Positions 14,882-18,728 of a stretch of 18,728 nucleotides of DNA are shown here, one piece after another (within the stretch, counting starts at the first letter, position 1; every line of letters begins with the position of its first letter). The stretch is from contig CACZRQ010000224.1 of NCBI GenBank assembly GCA_902783615.1, positions 1-18,728 of the forward strand, written 5' to 3'. A model generated the notes under the pieces. The model did not search any database and had not been told where the DNA came from. It was given only the letters and a program-made list of their open reading frames with translations. This DNA comes from an uncultured Bacteroidales bacterium. Lineage in GTDB: Bacteria; Bacteroidota; Bacteroidia; Bacteroidales; Bacteroidaceae. Made by a program: the position numbers and the translations under genes.

Positions 14882-16789
14882 ATGAGAAAAATGTTGTTTG
14901 TTTCGTTGGTCTGCGCTTTGAACATCATTACAAATGTAGCATACGCAGCAGATTTCACTGATGCTTCCCCAATGGACATCGCGTTGTATCCACAACAGAA
15001 TGCCATTCGTAACCGACTTGACCTGAGCGGCATCTGGAGTTTCCAGCTTGACCCAAAGGAAGAGGGGGAAGTGGGAGAATGGTTTAACGGACTTCCACAG
15101 CCACAGTCTATTGCTGTGCCTGGCAGTTGGAACGACCAATTGGACCAGCAGCACAACTATTTGGGCTGTACATGGTATGAAACAGAAACCTTTGTGCCTA
15201 CGGCTTGGAGAGATGGCAATGAGATATTCTTGCGCATTGGATCTGCTGTCTATTTTGCCAAGGTGTGGATAAACGGACAGCCTGTGGGCAAACATGAAGG
15301 TGGTCATCTGCCCTTTGCCTTTACTATTACTGACAAGGTGAAGTGGGGGGCTAAGAACCGCATCACCATCATGGTGGAGAATAAGCTTCGTCCTGACCGT
15401 GTGCCAGGCAATGTGGCTGGAGGTGCATTGGCGAGTCAGAACTACCCTAACGCCAATTACGATTTCTTCCCTTATAGTGGTTTGCATCGTGCTGTGTGGC
15501 TCTATAGTGTGCCCAAGGCTGCGCGTATCAATGACATCACACTCACTACAACTTTCAGTGGCACCGTTGGGAAAATTCATGCCAAAGTGCAGAAGGTGGG
15601 TAATGTGTCGGCTGGAAGAATTGTGGTTGCAGACAGAGATGGTCGTAAGATGGAAGCACAACTTCGTTTCAAAGGGCAGGAGGCAGAAGCCGATGTGCAG
15701 GTTCCTGATGTTAATCTGTGGAGTCCTGAATCACCTTATTTATATAATGTGACAGTGGAGTTGGGTGGTGCCAATAGACCAATCGACAGTTACCAGTTGC
15801 AGACAGGTGTGAGGACTATCGAGGTGCAGGGCGATGATCTCCTGCTGAATGGCAAGTCCATCACCCTTCGAGGTTTTGGCAAGCATGAGGACTTCCCCAT
15901 TTTTGGCAGGGGGGTGGCTCAGCCTGTGATGATACGCGACTTTGAACTGATGAAGTGGGTGGGAGCCAACTCTTTCAGAACCAGCCATTATCCTTACGAT
16001 GAATCGGTATATGAGGAAGCTGATAAGCAGGGCATCCTGATTATCGATGAGATACCATCTGTTGGATTGGTGTTCTATGATGACCCAAAAGACATTGATC
16101 GTCGCAAGGTTTTGTGCAGCCAATACTTGCAGGAGCTGGTGAGCAGAGACAAGAACCATCCTTCTGTCATCATGTGGTGTGTGGCCAACGAGCCATCACC
16201 CAAGAACCTGGGCTCTAACGTGATGGGTGGTAAGAATGATGCTGCCGAGGAGGAGAACCGCATAGCGAAAAAGTTCTTGGGTGAACTGATTGCCGAGGTG
16301 AAGCAGCTTGACCCTACCAGACTGGCAACTTTCGTGGGAGTGATGGGTGGTCCTGCCGATTGGTTGGATGTCTGCGACATCATTACCATCAATCGCTATT
16401 ATGGATGGTACACCAACATTGGCAACTTCGCGACGGCTGAACGTTATTTTGGCGGCGAATTGGACAAACTGCACAACGAATTGCATAAACCCATCGTGGT
16501 GACTGAGTTTGGAGCAGATGCCATAGCTGGTCAGCATGCCAATGAAGACGAGATGTTCTCGGAGGAGTATCAGCAGAAGATGATCAATGCCTATTTAGAC
16601 ATAGCCAACACGAAGCCTTTCGTAAAGGGTATGATGATTTGGGCTTTTGCCGATTTCCGCACCAGTCAGGCATTGATGCGTGTCAGGAGCATGAACCTCA
16701 AGGGCGTGTTCACCCAAGATCGCCGACCCAAGATGGCTGCCTGGCTTTTAAGAAAACGTTGGGTGGAGGAGAAGAAAGGAGTGTATTAA
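14882..16789 (+). CDS. Secreted GH2 beta-glucuronidase
   Basis: A 635-residue GH2 enzyme with a signal peptide (cleavage near Ala22/Ala23). The domains are a jelly-roll sugar-binding domain (about 45-210), an immunoglobulin-like domain (about 215-310) and a TIM barrel (about 315-630). Catalytic residues are the acid/base Glu437 in WCVANEPS and the nucleophile Glu542 in VTEFGAD. Beta-glucuronidase hallmarks are GFGKHEDFPIFGRG (331-344), INRYYGWY (503-510) and Asn605-x-Lys607 in NLKGVFTQDRRPK, the NxK pair that binds the substrate carboxylate in E. coli GusA. The loop after DEIPSVG is much shorter than loop 1 of E. coli GusA, so a polymeric or larger glucuronide may fit. It is 18 nt upstream of a GH43 xylosidase gene, and its promoter block matches that of a CE1 esterase. 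Confidence 0.93.
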   Translation: MRKMLFVSLVCALNIITNVAYAADFTDASPMDIALYPQQNAIRNRLDLSGIWSFQLDPKEEGEVGEWFNGLPQPQSIAVPGSWNDQLDQQHNYLGCTWYETETFVPTAWRDGNEIFLRIGSAVYFAKVWINGQPVGKHEGGHLPFAFTITDKVKWGAKNRITIMVENKLRPDRVPGNVAGGALASQNYPNANYDFFPYSGLHRAVWLYSVPKAARINDITLTTTFSGTVGKIHAKVQKVGNVSAGRIVVADRDGRKMEAQLRFKGQEAEADVQVPDVNLWSPESPYLYNVTVELGGANRPIDSYQLQTGVRTIEVQGDDLLLNGKSITLRGFGKHEDFPIFGRGVAQPVMIRDFELMKWVGANSFRTSHYPYDESVYEEADKQGILIIDEIPSVGLVFYDDPKDIDRRKVLCSQYLQELVSRDKNHPSVIMWCVANEPSPKNLGSNVMGGKNDAAEEENRIAKKFLGELIAEVKQLDPTRLATFVGVMGGPADWLDVCDIITINRYYGWYTNIGNFATAERYFGGELDKLHNELHKPIVVTEFGADAIAGQHANEDEMFSEEYQQKMINAYLDIANTKPFVKGMMIWAFADFRTSQALMRVRSMNLKGVFTQDRRPKMAAWLLRKRWVEEKKGVY

Positions 16790-16807
16790 AATTAAAAATA
16801 TAGAACT

Positions 16808-18457
16808 ATGAAAAAAGGATTGTTAGCTATCTTGGCTATGGCATTGGCGATGCCGATGTTTGGCCAGTCGAACGTGCAGAATGCACAGATTACAGAGAAG
16901 GGTTTCCAGAATCCCGTGATTCCAGGTTATTATCCTGATCCTAGCGTTTGCAGGGTGGGGGATGACTTCTATTTGGTGTGCAGCACGTTCCAGTATTTCC
17001 CTGGAGTGCCTGTGTTCCACAGCAAAGACCTGATACATTGGGAGCAGATAGGCAATGTGCTGGATAGACCCTCGCAGGTGGATTTGAGTCGTGGTGGAGC
17101 CAGCAGCGGTATCTTTGCCCCTACCATCCGTTACCATGAGGGCAAGTTCTACATGATTACCACCAATATCAACCTGTTGTATCAGGGCAAGGCAGGCAAT
17201 TTCATCGTGACTGCCGACAATCCCGCTGGCCCTTGGAGCGACCCTGTGTTCATCGATGGTGTGAACGGCATCGACCCCTCGCTGTTTTGGGAAGATGGTC
17301 GTATGTATCTGTGTTGGAGTGCGATGAACCATATTGCCTTGGTTGAAATCGACCCCCAGACCTTCCAGTTCAAGGGTACGCCGAGGAATGTGTGGGATGG
17401 CGATGGCGACAGCAGTCCCGAGGGTCCGCATATTTACAAGAAGGATGGCTATTACTACCTGCTCATTGCCGAAGGTGGCACAGAGATGGGGCATAAGGTG
17501 AACATTGCCCGCAGTAGCAATATCGATGGACCTTACACCAGCAATCCCTCCAATCCCATCTTGACGCAGAAGCGCAGAGACTCTGTGTCGAGCATACTGC
17601 AGGGAACGGGTCATCCCGATCTCATTCAGGCAGCCGATGGCTCGTGGTGGATGGTTTATCTGGGCTTCCGTGATACGGTGGGCAAGCAGCACCATCTGCT
17701 GGGGCGCGAAACCTGCTTGGCTCCTGTGCGCTGGGATGAAAACGCTTGGCCTGTGGTGAACGGAAAGGGCTGGGTGGATGTGGATATGAGCAACTCTCCC
17801 ACGCTTAAGCAAGTGCTTATGCCACAAGCCTCTAACCATATTGACTTCAAACAGGGCAAGAAGTTGGGATTTGAGTGGATCTACACCAATAATCCTGTGC
17901 AGGAGAACTATACCTATGCCAACAATCAGTTGCTGCTGAAGGCTACTTCCGTTAAGTTGGATGACCCCAATCGCACTCCCACATTTGTGGCTCGCAGGCA
18001 GACTGATGTGAATTGTACCGTTACCACCAGCATGCAGCTGAAACAAGCCAAGGTGGGCGATAGGGCAGGACTCACCGTCTATATGGAGAGTCGGGGACAC
18101 TACGACGTGGCACTGATTGGTGCTGCCGACGGTAGCCTGTCTGTTGAACTGAGCTATCGCTTGGGCGAACTGAAACATGTGGCCAAGACGGTGAAATTGA
18201 ACACCCAAGGTGCTGTGCAGTTTAAGGTAGATGTAAACAACAGCCATTATGCATTCTCCTATAGCACTGATGGCAAAACGTTCCAGCCACTGGGCAAGAT
18301 GGACAGCTTCTTCCTTTCCACCGAGACCTTGGGTGGGTTCACAGGCATGCTGTTCGGCTGGTTTGCCGAGGGTAACGAGGGCACCCAAGCTGTTGCAGCC
18401 ATCGATTGGTTCGATTATGTGCCTGGGGCACCCTATAAGCCTGTGGCTGCGTATTGA
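16808..18457 (+). CDS. Secreted GH43 beta-xylosidase / alpha-L-arabinofuranosidase
   Basis: A 549-residue GH43 enzyme with a signal peptide (cleavage near Gly19/Gln20). The propeller domain spans about 33-330. The catalytic set is complete: base Asp44 in YYPDPSVCRV, pKa modulator Asp156 in GIDPSLFWEDG, and acid Glu205 in SPEGPHIYKKDG. Residues about 345-540 form the C-terminal concanavalin-like beta-sandwich (VARRQTDVNCT, AGLTVYMESRGHYDVAL, FTGMLFGWFAEG) characteristic of XynB/XylB-type beta-xylosidases. In such enzymes this domain closes the active site and gives exo-action on xylo-oligosaccharides; some members act on arabinose side chains instead. It is the second gene of the GH2 operon, separated by 18 A/T-rich bases with no promoter. 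The secretion signal lacks a lipobox cysteine, so it is probably periplasmic. Confidence 0.92.
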   Translation: MKKGLLAILAMALAMPMFGQSNVQNAQITEKGFQNPVIPGYYPDPSVCRVGDDFYLVCSTFQYFPGVPVFHSKDLIHWEQIGNVLDRPSQVDLSRGGASSGIFAPTIRYHEGKFYMITTNINLLYQGKAGNFIVTADNPAGPWSDPVFIDGVNGIDPSLFWEDGRMYLCWSAMNHIALVEIDPQTFQFKGTPRNVWDGDGDSSPEGPHIYKKDGYYYLLIAEGGTEMGHKVNIARSSNIDGPYTSNPSNPILTQKRRDSVSSILQGTGHPDLIQAADGSWWMVYLGFRDTVGKQHHLLGRETCLAPVRWDENAWPVVNGKGWVDVDMSNSPTLKQVLMPQASNHIDFKQGKKLGFEWIYTNNPVQENYTYANNQLLLKATSVKLDDPNRTPTFVARRQTDVNCTVTTSMQLKQAKVGDRAGLTVYMESRGHYDVALIGAADGSLSVELSYRLGELKHVAKTVKLNTQGAVQFKVDVNNSHYAFSYSTDGKTFQPLGKMDSFFLSTETLGGFTGMLFGWFAEGNEGTQAVAAIDWFDYVPGAPYKPVAAY

Positions 18458-18728
18458 GTTGTCTTTCAATGTCATAATGGTTCTGTCGTGTTTTAATGGG
18501 TTAATAATTCAGTTAATTTGTCCTTGTCATCAGGTGGAGCTCCTCACCTGATTGCAAGGGCAAAGTTACAACAAAAATCAACGCACCCCCGAGTCAACCA
18601 CCTCACTAAATTCTTAAAAAATGTTAACGGTGTTTTAGGGACAGATGATCTCCTTTAGGGAGGTCTATCAGTGACACCTTTTATTCTCTCTCCAGAACCT
18701 CCTCCTTTGTGCCCCGAAATTATCTCCC
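18458..18728. other. Intergenic region at the window end, no gene seen
   Basis: These 271 bases hold no convincing coding frame. Two small hairpins are visible: ATCAGGTG/CACCTGAT (18529-18536 with 18545-18552) around an 8-nt loop containing GAGCTC, and GATCTCC/GGAGGTC (18647-18653 with 18659-18665). Neither is followed by a T run, so neither is a clear terminator for the GH43 gene. The minus strand carries a TAACTTTG -7-like motif at 18561-18568. The region may be the leader of a gene beyond the window. Confidence 0.5.

Noticed and set aside
14765..15661. A 298-codon minus-strand open frame over the start of the GH2 gene and its promoter
   Set aside because: It runs antisense through the signal peptide and sugar-binding domain of a clear beta-glucuronidase and has no family motif.
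16823..18475. A 550-codon minus-strand open frame lying across the GH43 gene
   Set aside because: It is antisense to a gene with a complete GH43 active site and C-terminal domain. Its translation is low-complexity with many His, Gln and Ile residues and has no recognisable motif; it arises from the codon bias of the real gene.
18529..18552. Hairpin as terminator of the GH2-GH43 operon
   Set aside because: The 8-bp stem is real but is not followed by a T run on either strand and lies 72 nt beyond the stop, so it was not called as a terminator.

Overview
The window looks like chromosomal DNA from a member of the Bacteroidales, probably Prevotella/Segatella- or Bacteroides-like. Start codons lack Shine-Dalgarno sequences. 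Several genes are preceded by the Bacteroidetes -7 element TAnnTTTG, in two cases with TTTG exactly 19 nt upstream. The gene content also fits: rpsA next to rnz and an ECF sigma factor, and several secreted CAZymes. No rRNA, tRNA, CRISPR array, IS element or phage gene was seen. The genus is an inference.

Region 1 (1-3950): the 3' part of rpsA (S1 domains 3-6) ends at a strong terminator. A near-perfect promoter for rnz (RNase Z) is built into that hairpin. An ECF sigma factor, a small single-pass membrane protein (likely its anti-sigma factor) and a secreted Spy/CpxP-like protein follow on the same strand with short gaps, ending at a second terminator. This has the layout of a self-contained envelope-stress module.

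Region 2 (4005-6605): a secreted protein of the neutral ceramidase fold, whose usual nucleophile motif is not conserved, converges on a secreted CE1-type esterase. A bidirectional terminator separates them.

Region 3 (6745-10943): a GMP synthetase with only the ATP-pyrophosphatase and dimerisation domains (no glutaminase domain), its terminator, then a two-gene unit. The first gene is an 837-aa fusion of acyl-activating enzyme, acyl carrier domain and lysophosphatidate acyltransferase. Its stop overlaps the start (ATGA) of a PAQR/hemolysin III membrane protein. The pair suggests fatty-acid capture and membrane-lipid work.

Region 4 (10956-18457): a carbohydrate locus. On the minus strand lie an SDR oxidoreductase, a GH43 lipoprotein with a discoidin-like and an FN3-like domain, and an open frame without a usable start that looks like the C-terminal part of another protein. 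On the plus strand, a GH2 beta-glucuronidase and a GH43 beta-xylosidase/arabinofuranosidase form an operon. The CE1 gene and the GH2 gene, 8 kb apart, share an identical 18-nt promoter/leader block, suggesting joint control of an esterase, a glucuronidase and a xylosidase, as would suit glucuronoarabinoxylan side-chain removal. No SusC/SusD pair or hybrid two-component regulator is in the window.

The last 271 bases (18458-18728) hold no convincing gene, only two small hairpins and a minus-strand -7-like motif.
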